This document shows positions 24,795 to 33,717 of a stretch of DNA of 64,000 nt, in pieces (position 1 is the first letter of the stretch; every line of letters begins with the position of its first letter). The stretch covers positions 1 to 64,000 of the forward strand of contig NZ_BBOJ01000008.1 in the NCBI RefSeq assembly GCF_000974445.1, given 5' to 3'. The notes under the pieces are model-generated. The model did no database searches. It saw only the letters and a program-made list of their open reading frames with translations, and was not told where the DNA came from. Position numbers and translations under genes: made by a program. This DNA comes from Lentzea aerocolonigenes (GTDB lineage Bacteria; Actinomycetota; Actinomycetes; Mycobacteriales; Pseudonocardiaceae).

Positions 24795-25865
24795 CTAGCC
24801 CGAAGTCACGGAACTTCGACCGGTTCCGAGGTCGGCCACGTTCGCCGCGGCACGGCCCGCGCCCCACCCCGCCGCCGACCGCACCGTCACACGCGAGGTG
24901 CGCGTACGCGTGAACATCTCGTTGAACAAGGTGTCCACGGCCTGCTTGCGATCGGCCAGCACCGGCAGCAACCGCTCGTCGGAGACGGGAGCGTCGTCCT
25001 CCAGCCGCTCGCCGATCCGCGACGCGTAGGCCACCAGGAACGCCTTCCGGAACGGCCGCGAGCGCGCCTCGCTGCCCTTGCCCGCACGCCCACCTGCGGC
25101 GACCATCGCCCGCGTCGCCTGCACCAGCAAAGACGTCGACAGCAGCTCGATGCTCTCCAGGTCCACCTCGTCGCCGACCAGCGCGACGAACCCGAACCCG
25201 TCGTAGGCGACCGCACGCGACCTGAACGCCCTGGCCACCACCTGCACGAGCTGGGACTTCTCCTTGAAGTAGCTCTTGTCGAGCCACATCCGCCGCGACG
25301 TCGCGAGCGCCGGCAGGTCCGCGTCCAGCATCGCCCTTTCGAGCGCGTGCCGGTTCATCAGCTCCTGCGCCTTCGCCGACAACGCCTCCGCTTCCTCGGG
25401 GAACGACGTCGACTCGGCCTTCGCCAACAGCCCGCGCACGCGGTTGAGCACCTTCGGGTCCACACCCGCGCGCACGGCCGACATCAAACCGTCGCCCGGC
25501 AACGGCAGGATGCGTGGCAACGAGGGAAACCGGACGAGGTACGCCAACAGCTCAGAGGCCGTTCGTGACGCGAACGCCTGCGTCTCGATGTGACGCTCGG
25601 CCCACGCCTCCAGCAACGGTCCTTCCCACCACACGGTGGCGCCGATCTCGTCGAGCTGGCGCTGCCACCGCGGGTGCACGGTCATCGCGGGATGAGGCGA
25701 ACAGGACAAAGCGATCACGTCCACCACCAGGGAAGTGGCCGACTCGTCGAGCGAACGCGACACCATTTCGCGAACGTCGTAGGGCAGCCAGCCCCGCTGC
25801 CACAGCCCGTCGACCGCTTTCACCAGTTCCACGACAGGCAGTATGAGACGTCCGCCATGTGCCAA
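24795..25865 (-). CDS. DUF2786-domain protein (paralogue 1, short N-terminus)
   Basis: About 356 residues with the DUF2786 core VLNRVRGLLAKAESTSFPEEAEALSAKAQELMNRHALERAMLD (near residues 157-200), shared almost word for word with the protein at 55410-56741. Compared with that paralogue it lacks about 80 N-terminal residues. The start is uncertain: TTG 25865 (weak GGAG upstream) or GTG 25889 fit, and anything longer would run into the divergent FolP2 gene. DUF2786 has no known biochemical role; the domain occurs in phage and mobile-element proteins as well as actinomycete chromosomes. Confidence 0.8.
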   Translation of the reverse strand: MAHGGRLILPVVELVKAVDGLWQRGWLPYDVREMVSRSLDESATSLVVDVIALSCSPHPAMTVHPRWQRQLDEIGATVWWEGPLLEAWAERHIETQAFASRTASELLAYLVRFPSLPRILPLPGDGLMSAVRAGVDPKVLNRVRGLLAKAESTSFPEEAEALSAKAQELMNRHALERAMLDADLPALATSRRMWLDKSYFKEKSQLVQVVARAFRSRAVAYDGFGFVALVGDEVDLESIELLSTSLLVQATRAMVAAGGRAGKGSEARSRPFRKAFLVAYASRIGERLEDDAPVSDERLLPVLADRKQAVDTLFNEMFTRTRTSRVTVRSAAGWGAGRAAANVADLGTGRSSVTSG

Positions 25866-25894
25866 GGTCTCCGACCACCTGGTAGACACGGGAT

Positions 25895-26731
25895 GTGATC
25901 GAGCTCCAGTTCCGCGGCCGGACGGTCGTCCGCGACCACGCACTGGTGATGGCGATCATCAACCGCACCCCGGACTCGTTCTACGACAAGGGCGCCACCT
26001 ACGCCGAGGACGTCGCGATGGAGGCCGTCCACCGCGTCGTCGACGAGGGCGCGGACATCGTCGACATCGGCGGTGTGAAGGCGGGCCCCGGCGACCTCGT
26101 CGACTCCGACGAAGAAGTGCGTCGCGTCGTGCCGTTCATCGCGCGTGTGCGCGAGGCGTACCCGGATCTCATCATCAGCAGCGACACGTGGCGCGCGGAC
26201 GTCGGCCGGCTCGCCTGCGAGGCCGGTGCCGACCTGCTCAACGACACGTGGGCGGGCGCGGACCCGCACCTGGCCGAGGTCGCCGCGGAGTACGGCGCCG
26301 GTTACGTCTGCTCGCACACGGGCGGTGTGAAACCCCGTACGCGGCCGCATAGGGTTAGTTACCCGGACCTCGTGGCGGACGTCATCGCGGAGACGACCGC
26401 GCACGCGGAGAGGGTGGTCGCACTCGGTGTGCCTCGCAAGAGCGTGCTGATCGACCCCACACACGACTTCGGCAAGAACACATGGCACAGCCTCGCGCTG
26501 GTGCGGCACACGGACGCGTTGGTCGCGACCGGGTGGCCGGTGCTGATGGCGTTGTCCAACAAGGACTTCGTCGGGGAGACCCTCGGCGTAGAACTGCACG
26601 AGCGCGTCGAGGGCACCCTCGTCGCGACGGCGATCGCGGCGTTGGCGGGCGCCGCGGTGTTCCGCGCGCACGAAGTGGCGCGCACCAGACGAGTACTCGA
26701 GTCCGTCGCTCGACTTGCGCTGGAGGTATGA
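25895..26731 (+). CDS. FolP2-like dihydropteroate synthase homologue
   Basis: A 278-residue TIM-barrel protein of the DHPS family. MAIINRTPDSFYDKG corresponds to the pterin-loop signature. The second signature, normally DIGGESTRPG, reads DIGGVKAGPGD, the form found in mycobacterial FolP2 proteins, which in Mycobacterium leprae lack measurable DHPS activity. ISSDTWRADV and LLNDTWAG are the next conserved strands, and LALSNKDFVGETLG carries the loop Lys. So the role in folate synthesis is doubtful. The GTG start at 25895 is nearly adjacent to the divergent DUF2786 gene. The next gene starts 1 nt after its stop. Confidence 0.9.
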   Translation: MIELQFRGRTVVRDHALVMAIINRTPDSFYDKGATYAEDVAMEAVHRVVDEGADIVDIGGVKAGPGDLVDSDEEVRRVVPFIARVREAYPDLIISSDTWRADVGRLACEAGADLLNDTWAGADPHLAEVAAEYGAGYVCSHTGGVKPRTRPHRVSYPDLVADVIAETTAHAERVVALGVPRKSVLIDPTHDFGKNTWHSLALVRHTDALVATGWPVLMALSNKDFVGETLGVELHERVEGTLVATAIAALAGAAVFRAHEVARTRRVLESVARLALEV

Positions 26732-26732
26732 G

Positions 26733-27671
26733 GTGGACGACGTCTTCGCCCGGTTTTCGGAGAACCGGTGGGACGACTTCCTCGACGAGCTCGACAAGAT
26801 CCGCGTGAGCGTGATCGACCCCGCGGAACGGCAGCAGGTGAAGGCGACTGCGCGCCGCGACGCTCGTGAGGCGGCCTCTCAGCCGTTGCTCGTGCGGATG
26901 GCCCTGGCGGACCACTACCTGAACCTGCTCGCCATCGGTGTGTGGGCCGGCGACGAGAGCTGGCGCGCTGAGCTGCGTGACCTCGTCGTCTCTCTCGTGC
27001 CCGAGGACGACGAGTCGCGCGACGATGCGCTGCTGAGCTCGGTCATCGCCGTGGTGCTCGCACAGTTGCTGCAGGACGCACGGCTGCGTGGTGGCTCCGA
27101 GGCCGACGTCATCGCACGGTCGGCGTGGGAGAAGGCCCAGGAGTGGGCGGCCTACGCGGAGGACCGTCACGTCGAACGGCTCCTGCACGCCTCCACGGAG
27201 GCCGGCGCGCGCGTTGTGACGGCCTCGGAGGTCCAGGAGGTCGTCGAACTGGCCACGGCGGCCGCGGACGACCAGCACGCCGAGACCCTCGCGGCGCTCG
27301 AGGCGGAGGGCCTCACCGCGGAGGTCATGAACGGCGTGTGGGTCGTGGACGGGGACTTCCGGAATCCCGTGCGGGCCGCCGCGCGCGCAATCACGCTGAC
27401 CGGCTACGGATGCGTTCTCGCGCGCAACGTGCGGCAATCCGCCGTGATGCTGTGGCACGAGAACACGCTCGCCATGGCGGACTCGAAGGTGCCGCGCTGG
27501 CGCGTCTACCCGATCCTCGCGCCCGTTACTCCGCAATCGAAGTTTTCGGGCGGTGAAGGCCTGCCGTTCACCCGCGAGACACACCCGTTGGCACCCGCTC
27601 CTGAAGTCGTCCGCCGGTTGGCGGACGCCGTTGGTGTCAACCTGTCCCATCTGCTGGCGGCATTGCGGTGA
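26733..27671 (+). CDS. hypothetical protein, co-transcribed with folP2-like gene
   Basis: A 312-residue soluble protein. GTG 26733 (VDDVFARFSENRW) is chosen because GGAGG lies 6 nt upstream and the gene then starts 1 nt after the preceding stop. The first two thirds are helical and acidic (DDESRDDALLSSVIAVVLAQLL, ASEVQEVVELATAAADDQHAETLAALEA), and the last third contains strands and TGYGCVLARNVRQSAVMLWHENTLAMADS. No motif tells the function, and I do not recognise the family. The tight spacing suggests linked function with the FolP2-like protein. Confidence 0.8.
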   Translation: MDDVFARFSENRWDDFLDELDKIRVSVIDPAERQQVKATARRDAREAASQPLLVRMALADHYLNLLAIGVWAGDESWRAELRDLVVSLVPEDDESRDDALLSSVIAVVLAQLLQDARLRGGSEADVIARSAWEKAQEWAAYAEDRHVERLLHASTEAGARVVTASEVQEVVELATAAADDQHAETLAALEAEGLTAEVMNGVWVVDGDFRNPVRAAARAITLTGYGCVLARNVRQSAVMLWHENTLAMADSKVPRWRVYPILAPVTPQSKFSGGEGLPFTRETHPLAPAPEVVRRLADAVGVNLSHLLAALR

Positions 27672-27682
27672 AAGGGTGATCT

Positions 27683-27713
27683 TTGACTTTCCGCAACCTC
27701 GACTCGTTATCTT
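27683..27713 (+). promoter_or_regulatory. sigma-70-type promoter for a leaderless transcript
   Basis: -35 TTGACT (27683-27688) and -10 TATCTT (27708-27713; or TTATCT one base earlier) are 18-19 nt apart. The -10 ends 6 nt before the ATG at 27720, so transcription should start at or next to the start codon. No ribosome-binding site is present. Confidence 0.6.
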
Positions 27714-27719
27714 GGTGTC

Positions 27720-28004
27720 ATGCCCAGATTTGCCGAGTTCGATGTGGAAGGCCTGCGCAAATCCAGCGCCGTCGCTGACTTTCCCTGGTCAGAGACGTGG
27801 GTCACGTTGATCCGCGTCGACGCCAAGGGAGTTGTCCGGCAAGCCAAGTCGTTGACCGAGAAAGCTTCTTTGCTGACCGTCGCGTCAGAAAAGGACCTCG
27901 TCATCGCCTCCTGCCCGGAGATTTACGCCGTCGACGACCTGTCGGCGGCCCGTGCCGCCGTCAGGGCTTCGGTCGCACGCGAAATGATGCCAAGCCTCGG
28001 ATGA
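27720..28004 (+). CDS. small hypothetical protein, probably leaderless
   Basis: A 94-residue soluble protein starting MPRFAEFDVEGLRK, with strand-helix alternation (WVTLIRVDAKGVVRQAKSL, DLVIASCPEIYAVDDLSAARAAVRAS). No family recognised. A good promoter ends just before the ATG. Its last 44 bases overlap the 3' end of the convergent P450 gene, so antisense interference between the two is possible. Confidence 0.75.
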   Translation: MPRFAEFDVEGLRKSSAVADFPWSETWVTLIRVDAKGVVRQAKSLTEKASLLTVASEKDLVIASCPEIYAVDDLSAARAAVRASVAREMMPSLG

Positions 28005-29013
28005 ATGACTCCCGCCACTCGGGCTCAGCGGCGAGCGCGAGTTCCGGGAAACGCCGAAGAAGCGTTCCGAACGCGATCTCGCCCTCGATGCGAGCCAGCC
28101 GCGCCCCGACGCAGTAGTGGATCCCGTGCCCGAACGCGACGTGTGGGTTTCGGCCCAGCTGCAACACGTCCGGATCCGCGAACCGGGACGGATCCCGGTT
28201 CGCCGCCCCCAGTGAGATCACGACCTGTGAAGACCGCGGAATCGTGACCCCTCCGATCACCACGTCGGAGGTCGCGACGCGTATCAGCCCCGTGGGGAAC
28301 GGCCCGTCGAAGCGCAGGAGCTCCTCGACGGCGTCCGGGATCAGGATCGGGTCGTCCATCAGCCTCCGCTTCATGGCGGGATCGCGCAGCAGCACGAGCA
28401 GACCGTTGCCGATGAGCTGCACAGTGGTCTCGTGGCCCGCTGTGATGAGCAACACGAGGTTGGCCACGAGGTTCGGTTCGTCGCGGAGCTCGGTGATGAC
28501 GTCGTCGCCGGGCTCTTTCGTGTCCAGGAGGTTCTGGACGTACACGGCGAACCGGCCGTAGGCGTCGACCGTCGTCTCCGGTGCGATCAGCTCGGACGAG
28601 AGAGTGCGGACCACGTTCCTGTCCTGTGCGGGCACACCCAGAAGTTCGCAGATGACGGCGATCGGCAGCGGGTAGGCGAACGTTCCGATGACGTCGACCT
28701 CTTCTTCGGTCTCCCACGTGTCCAGCAGCTCGTTGGTGATCTGTGCGATGCGCGGCCGCAGGGATTCCATGCGCCGTGTGGAGAACGCGCGCGCGATAGG
28801 TTTGCGCAGCCGTGTGTGCTCCGGCGGGTCGCTGTGGTTCAGCATCCCGCCCGGGATGACGGCACTGCTGAGGCAGGGGTGGCTGAGCGCCTGCACGACG
28901 TCGTCGTAGCGGGCGATCATCCACGACTTCTGGCCGTCCGGGGTCTCGACCAGTGCGGGTCCCTGCTCGCGCCACCTGTCGAAGTACGGGATCGGATCGC
29001 TGAAGAAGCTCAT
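27961..29013 (-). CDS. cytochrome P450, unusually short
   Basis: A 350-residue bacterial class I P450 (monooxygenase needing ferredoxin and reductase). All core motifs are present: SDPPEHTRLRKPIARAF (C-helix), LLITAGHETT (I-helix oxygen-binding, near 198), EELLRF (ExxR) and FGHGIHYCVGARLAR with the haem Cys. It is about 50 residues shorter than typical actinomycete P450s because the B-C loop and the F-G/I approach region are trimmed, which usually shapes substrate access. The start is ATG 29013 or GTG 29019. No ferredoxin gene is adjacent. It is divergent from a LAL-type regulator. Confidence 0.92.
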   Translation of the reverse strand: MSFFSDPIPYFDRWREQGPALVETPDGQKSWMIARYDDVVQALSHPCLSSAVIPGGMLNHSDPPEHTRLRKPIARAFSTRRMESLRPRIAQITNELLDTWETEEEVDVIGTFAYPLPIAVICELLGVPAQDRNVVRTLSSELIAPETTVDAYGRFAVYVQNLLDTKEPGDDVITELRDEPNLVANLVLLITAGHETTVQLIGNGLLVLLRDPAMKRRLMDDPILIPDAVEELLRFDGPFPTGLIRVATSDVVIGGVTIPRSSQVVISLGAANRDPSRFADPDVLQLGRNPHVAFGHGIHYCVGARLARIEGEIAFGTLLRRFPELALAAEPEWRESFIRGLASFRVRPKP

Positions 29014-29097
29014 GGTCACAGCGTGGCGTTTGGGCTGTTCAGGGGCATGAGTAGGCGATCACCCATCTCCCGGTCGCGGATCACCTAGCCTGGCGGC

Positions 29098-31371
29098 ATG
29101 GGGTGGCCGTTCGTGGGGAGGGACACCGAACTCGTCGCGGTCCGGCGTGCGGTGCGCGGTGCCGGGCTGATCGTGGCCGGATCGGCCGGCGTTGGCAAGA
29201 CACGTCTGGTGGACGAGGTGGCGTGCGACGTCCGGCTGCGAGCCACTGCGGCGATGTCGGCGATTCCGCTCGGCGTGATGGCGCCCTTCTTGCCGTCGGT
29301 GGAGCCCTCGCCGTTGGCGATGCTGCATGCCGCGCAGGAGGTATTGCGTGGTCGCGTCGTAGTTGTTGATGACATGCATCTGCTGGATGACGCGTCCGCA
29401 GGTCTGTTGCACATGCTCGTTCAGCACCGCGAGGCCGTGGTGGTGGCGACGTTGCGGTCGGGCGAACGGATGCCGGATCCCGTCCTGGCGCTGTGGAAGG
29501 ACGAGCTGCTGCCGCGCATCGAGCTGCCACCGCTCGGGCAGGCCGAGGTGACCGAGGTGCTGTCCACCGTGCTGGGCGGTGCCGTGGAGAGCATGTCGGC
29601 AAAACGGCTGTGGACGGCCTGCGCGGGCAACATGTTGCTGCTGCGGGAGATGCACTTCGCGGCGGAGTGGGTCGAGCGCAACGGCATCTGGTCGTTGGAA
29701 GGCCCGCTGCCCCTCTCACCACGCCTGGTGGAGCTGATCGAGGCACACCTCGCCGCGGTGCCGGACGAGGATCGCCGCGCCCTGGAGCTGCTCGCGTTCG
29801 GCGAGCCGCTCGACCTGGCCGCCTCCGAAGCGTTGGACGGTCTTGTCGCCGTGACGGACGACGGACTGCGGCTGGCGCATCCGTTGTACGGCGAGGTGTT
29901 GCGCGCGCAGTGTCCGCCTTTGCGCAAGCGGAACCATCAGCGGTATCTGGCTTCGGTGCTCGACGATCCACTTCGTGTTGCCGTGTTGCGTCTTGAGAGC
30001 GGAACGGCAGACGATCCGGTGCTGCTGCTGACTGCCGCACAGCTGGCCACTGCGAGAGGCGCGGTTGCTCTGGCAGAACGGCTCTCACGTGCCGCATGGG
30101 CGGTCGGTGGTGGTGCGGAGGCCGGACTGCTGCTGGCGCAGGTGCTGGTGTTCAGCGACCGGCCGGCGGAGGCCGAAGAGGTCTTCGCGATGGTCTCCAC
30201 CGACCACGACGACCCCGTCGTACGTGCCGTTCGCGCCCTGAACCTGGCCTGGGGCCTCGGGCGCGTCGAAGAGGCCGCGGGCATGCTCGAGATGAACGCC
30301 GCGCGGGTGAACCTGCTGTTCGACGCGGGAAAGTACGCCGAAGCGCGCGCGACGCTGACCGGTGAGGAACCGGAAGAGGCCGCCATCCTCGCGATGATCG
30401 ACGCGGTGGAGGGCCGGTACGTCGGGCCATTTCCCGAGGTGCCGAAGCGCGAGGACCACATGCTGGCCTGGGAGTCCACACGGTTCGCCGAGGTGTTCAC
30501 GCTGTCGTTGCACGGCGATCTGGCTGGTGCGGAACGCATTGCCGTGCAAGCACATGAGGAGAAGTCCGAGTGGGACTCCATGCGGTCCACATGGGCGATC
30601 ACGCGGGCTGGGTTCGCACGGGCGCGCGGTCAGCTGGGGGACGCGCGCAGGTTGCTGCGAGAAGCCCGAACCGTGCGGCCGTTCGCCCAGTTGTGCGCAC
30701 TCGCGTCCATAGAAGCGATGTTGGGCAACGACGCGAGAGAGTTGCTCGCCGCCGCGGAGAAGCAAGCACCGCAAGGCATGCGGCCGTCCCGCTACGGGCT
30801 GTGGGACGCGCGGGTCTGGGCAGGTGGCGCCTCGCCGTTCGAAGCCGCCGCGGACTTCCGTGCGCACGGCGAGTTCGCCGCGGAGGCGTTGATGCTGTAC
30901 GAGGCCGTGCGGCTGGGACATGCGGACGGTGCGGCCGCCCGGCTTCGCGAGCTCGCCGAAACGACCACCGGGTTGATGGTGCCGGTCTACGCCGCGCACG
31001 CGGACGCGTTGGTGCGCAACGATTCTGCAGCACTGGTCGCGGTGGCGGCACGGTTCGAGGAGGCAGGAATGATGCTGCACGCGGCGGAAGCTGCTGCGGC
31101 ATCAGGGGATCGTGCGTTGTTCAGCCGTTTGGTCGCGTTCTGCCAAGGAGCGCGCACGCCTGCGTTGGCCCTCATGACGGCACCGGCGCTCACGAGGCGG
31201 GAGCGCGAGATCGCCGCTCTGACCGCGCGGGGACTGACGAACAGGGAGATCGCCGAGTCGCTGGTGATCTCCGTGCGCACCGTCGACAACCACCTCTCGA
31301 ACGCCTACGCGAAGCTCGGCATCACGACCCGCGGCGAGCTCGCGTTAGTCCTATCGGATGACAGCGGATAA
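29098..31371 (+). CDS. LuxR-family regulator of the LAL type
   Basis: A 757-residue STAND-like regulator. An N-terminal AAA/NTPase domain has Walker A GSAGVGKTRL (residues 22-31) and Walker B VVVVDDMHLLD (about 82-92). A long TPR-like helical middle follows, and the C-terminal LuxR helix-turn-helix (LTRREREIAALTARGLTNREIAESL, then VRTVDNHLSNAYAKLGITTR) binds DNA. LAL proteins activate target genes in response to an unknown ligand. TAGCCT at 29086-29091 ends 6 nt before the ATG, so a leaderless mRNA is likely. Its divergent neighbour is the P450, a plausible target. Confidence 0.93.
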   Translation: MGWPFVGRDTELVAVRRAVRGAGLIVAGSAGVGKTRLVDEVACDVRLRATAAMSAIPLGVMAPFLPSVEPSPLAMLHAAQEVLRGRVVVVDDMHLLDDASAGLLHMLVQHREAVVVATLRSGERMPDPVLALWKDELLPRIELPPLGQAEVTEVLSTVLGGAVESMSAKRLWTACAGNMLLLREMHFAAEWVERNGIWSLEGPLPLSPRLVELIEAHLAAVPDEDRRALELLAFGEPLDLAASEALDGLVAVTDDGLRLAHPLYGEVLRAQCPPLRKRNHQRYLASVLDDPLRVAVLRLESGTADDPVLLLTAAQLATARGAVALAERLSRAAWAVGGGAEAGLLLAQVLVFSDRPAEAEEVFAMVSTDHDDPVVRAVRALNLAWGLGRVEEAAGMLEMNAARVNLLFDAGKYAEARATLTGEEPEEAAILAMIDAVEGRYVGPFPEVPKREDHMLAWESTRFAEVFTLSLHGDLAGAERIAVQAHEEKSEWDSMRSTWAITRAGFARARGQLGDARRLLREARTVRPFAQLCALASIEAMLGNDARELLAAAEKQAPQGMRPSRYGLWDARVWAGGASPFEAAADFRAHGEFAAEALMLYEAVRLGHADGAAARLRELAETTTGLMVPVYAAHADALVRNDSAALVAVAARFEEAGMMLHAAEAAAASGDRALFSRLVAFCQGARTPALALMTAPALTRREREIAALTARGLTNREIAESLVISVRTVDNHLSNAYAKLGITTRGELALVLSDDSG

Positions 31372-31403
31372 CAGAAAGCACGGGTCCGAACGACAGCCCC
31401 GGC

Positions 31404-32549
31404 ATGGGCAACGCGTACGCGGTCGTCGACGTCGAAACCACCGGGCTCTCACCTGGTCACCACCACCGGGTGATCGAGGTCGCCGTCGTCCACGTCGACG
31501 AGACCGGCCGCCGGGTCGACGAGTGGTGCACGCTCGTCAACCCGCGACGTGACCTCGGGGCCCAGCACGTCCACGGCATCACCGCGGCCGAGGCACGCCG
31601 CGCACCGGACTTCGCCGCCATCGCGCCCGAACTCGCCGCGAGGCTCTCCGGCCGGGTGCTCGTCGCGCACAACCTGTCGTTCGACCTGCGGTTCCTGCAG
31701 GCGGAGTTCGCCCGGCTGGGGCACGAGCTCCCCGCGTCGGGCGTGTGCACGATGGAACTCGCCGGCCGGTATCTCGGTGCTTCGTCGCGTTCGCTCGCCG
31801 CGTGCTGTTCGGCGGCCGGCGTGCCGATGGGTGTCGCGCACTCCGCGTTGCACGACGCGCGCGCGTCCGCGGGTCTGCTGATGCGATGCCTTGACCGCGT
31901 GGGCGACGTCGAGCCGGTACGGCTGGAACTGCCGCGAACCGGTGCATTCGCGGTGCAACGCAGTCGCGCTCATGGGTCCGAACAGCACTTCCTGGCGAAG
32001 CTCGTGCGACTGTTGCCCCGCGTGGAGACGCCGTGGGGCGACGAGTACCTCGACGTGCTGGACCGGGCGTTGGTCGACCGGCACCTCTCGGCGGACGAGC
32101 AGGAGGAGCTGCTCGACGTGGCCCAGGCGCTCGACCTCGGCCTGCCGCAGGTGATGGAGCTGCACCGCGGTTACCTCGCCGCGCTGGCCGAAGTGGCGTG
32201 GGAGGACGGCCGGCTGTCCGCCGACGAGGAAGCCGATCTCCGGTTGGTCGCGTCGTTGCTCGGGGTCGACGTGGCCGAGGTGTTGCGGCCGTCGGTCCGG
32301 CTCTCGCTGGGAGACCTCGTCGTCTTCACCGGAGAGATGCGTGAGCCGCGTGACGTGTGGGAGAGCCGCGCGTCGTCGGCGGGGCTCACGGTGAAGGGCG
32401 GCGTCACCAAACGCACGGCGCTGGTGATCGCGGCCGATCCGGACACGATGTCGGGCAAGGCCGACAAGGCGCGCGCGTACGGCATTCCTGTCGTGTCCGA
32501 GGATTCGTTCGCAGGGCTGCTCGGTGAACTCACGGGCGGTGCGCGGTGA
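31404..32549 (+). CDS. DnaQ-like 3'-5' exonuclease with TerB-like and BRCT domains
   Basis: A 381-residue protein. An N-terminal DEDDh exonuclease has Exo I VVDVETTGLS (residues 7-16), Exo II VAHNLSFDLRFL (near 90) and Exo III HSALHDARASAGLL (near 150). A helical middle, YLDVLDRALVDRHLSADEQEELLDVA...AWEDGRLSADEEADL, resembles a TerB/tellurite-resistance fold. A C-terminal BRCT domain (LGDLVVFTGEMREPRDVW..AGLTVKGGVTKRTALVIAAD) follows, as in DNA ligase. This suggests DNA-end processing at damage or replication sites. It is first of a three-gene overlapping cassette that abuts the Wadjet operon tail to tail. Confidence 0.9.
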   Translation: MGNAYAVVDVETTGLSPGHHHRVIEVAVVHVDETGRRVDEWCTLVNPRRDLGAQHVHGITAAEARRAPDFAAIAPELAARLSGRVLVAHNLSFDLRFLQAEFARLGHELPASGVCTMELAGRYLGASSRSLAACCSAAGVPMGVAHSALHDARASAGLLMRCLDRVGDVEPVRLELPRTGAFAVQRSRAHGSEQHFLAKLVRLLPRVETPWGDEYLDVLDRALVDRHLSADEQEELLDVAQALDLGLPQVMELHRGYLAALAEVAWEDGRLSADEEADLRLVASLLGVDVAEVLRPSVRLSLGDLVVFTGEMREPRDVWESRASSAGLTVKGGVTKRTALVIAADPDTMSGKADKARAYGIPVVSEDSFAGLLGELTGGAR

Positions 32550-33205
32550 TCGGCCACTTCGTGTTGCATCACGTCGTAACGGACCATGAGGACGTTGTGG
32601 CGCTCTGGTACGTGAACGCCGACGGCGTGAACACCGGCGCGTGGATCGTGCCTGCGGAGGAGGCGTTCACCTACCGCACCACGGCACGCCGTCTGGTCGA
32701 CCTGTGCGCGGATCGGTTGCTGATCGGCTGGGACCCGTCGCTCGACCTGGTGCGGAGGCTGGAGTCGGTCGCGGGCACGCCGCCGCGGCACTGGGTGGCG
32801 CTGTCGATCCCGGACGCGCTGGCCGAGATCGGCGAGATCCGTGCCGCCTGCGAGAAACGGGTCGAGGAACACCGCGCGGAGAACCAGGCGATCGTGCCGT
32901 TGGAGTGGCAGGTCGACATCCCGGATCCGTTGCCCGCCACGGAGGAGGAGATGCACCGGTACGCGAGGCTCCGTCCTCCCTCGTTCGCTCCGGGAGCCGC
33001 GGCCGGGGTGCTGCGCGCGTGCCACCTGGTGCGGTGGACGGTGCGGCGCTGGCAGGAGACGGCGGCGGCGGTGGAACGGCGCAGCTACCTGAAGGACGAG
33101 CTCGGAACGCCGGAAGTGCTTCCGCCGCACTGGTTGCGCGCGATGACGGAGGCGATGGCGGATCATCCGGGACTGCGCAGGCGACTGGTGGGAGGGCGCG
33201 CGTGA
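32546..33205 (+). CDS. hypothetical protein in the exonuclease cassette
   Basis: A 219-residue protein starting GTG 32546 in a GTGA overlap with the exonuclease stop. The N-terminal half begins MIGHFVLHHVVTDHEDVVALWYVNADG, a strand-rich segment with weak resemblance to an RNase H-like first strand set, but without clear catalytic acids. The C-terminal half is helical and positively charged (HLVRWTVRRWQETAAAVERRSYL). I do not recognise the family. Coupling to the exonuclease implies a shared process. Confidence 0.8.
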   Translation: MIGHFVLHHVVTDHEDVVALWYVNADGVNTGAWIVPAEEAFTYRTTARRLVDLCADRLLIGWDPSLDLVRRLESVAGTPPRHWVALSIPDALAEIGEIRAACEKRVEEHRAENQAIVPLEWQVDIPDPLPATEEEMHRYARLRPPSFAPGAAAGVLRACHLVRWTVRRWQETAAAVERRSYLKDELGTPEVLPPHWLRAMTEAMADHPGLRRRLVGGRA

Positions 33206-33717
33206 ACGACGTGACGCGGGTGGCCAGGTTGATCCGCGAACGCAACCGGGTCGACGCCGCGCTGTCGGCGTGCATCCGGCGACCGGCGCTGGCGGGACAC
33301 CTCGGTGACTGGATCGCCGCCCAGGTCTTCGGGATCGAGCTGGAGCAGTGCACGACGGCCAGGGGCGTCGACGGACGGTTCGCCGACGGGCGGACCGTGA
33401 ACATCAGGTGGTACCTCAAGCGGGACAACCTGCTCGACCTGCGCGAGGACGGACCGGAGCTCTACCTGGTGCTGACCGGTCCGCGGGCGCCGGCGGAGAG
33501 TTCGGCCGGCACCACGCGGCCGATGGTCGTGAACGCTGTCTACCTGTTCGACGCTGCTGCTGTTGTGGCAGATCTACGCGCGCGTGGGCGCAAGATCGGC
33601 GTTGCGTCCAGCGTGCGAGGTGAGCTGTGGGAGGCCGCGGAGATCTATCCGCGGCGCAACCCGGAGTTCCCCGTGACTGAAGAGCAACGCGAAATGCTGG
33701 CCCTCTTCGCCGGCTAG
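33202..33717 (+). CDS. hypothetical protein, possible degenerate PD-(D/E)xK fold
   Basis: A 171-residue protein starting GTG 33202 (GTGA overlap). The segment GHLGDWIAAQVFGIEL..., GVDGRFADGRTVNIRWYLKRDNLLDL follows the helix, Asp, strand with basic residue order of PD-(D/E)xK nuclease-like proteins, but the usual E-x-K is not exact (IRWYLK). The nuclease reading is therefore weak inference. VYLFDAAAVVADLRARGRKIGVASSV is a strand-helix. It ends at 33717, one base before the jetC1 stop on the other strand. Confidence 0.75.
   Translation: MNDVTRVARLIRERNRVDAALSACIRRPALAGHLGDWIAAQVFGIELEQCTTARGVDGRFADGRTVNIRWYLKRDNLLDLREDGPELYLVLTGPRAPAESSAGTTRPMVVNAVYLFDAAAVVADLRARGRKIGVASSVRGELWEAAEIYPRRNPEFPVTEEQREMLALFAG

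Noticed and set aside
27961..31371. A natural-product cluster (P450 plus LAL regulator)
   Set aside because: No PKS, NRPS, terpene or RiPP core gene is nearby; the halogenase is 26 kb away in another context.
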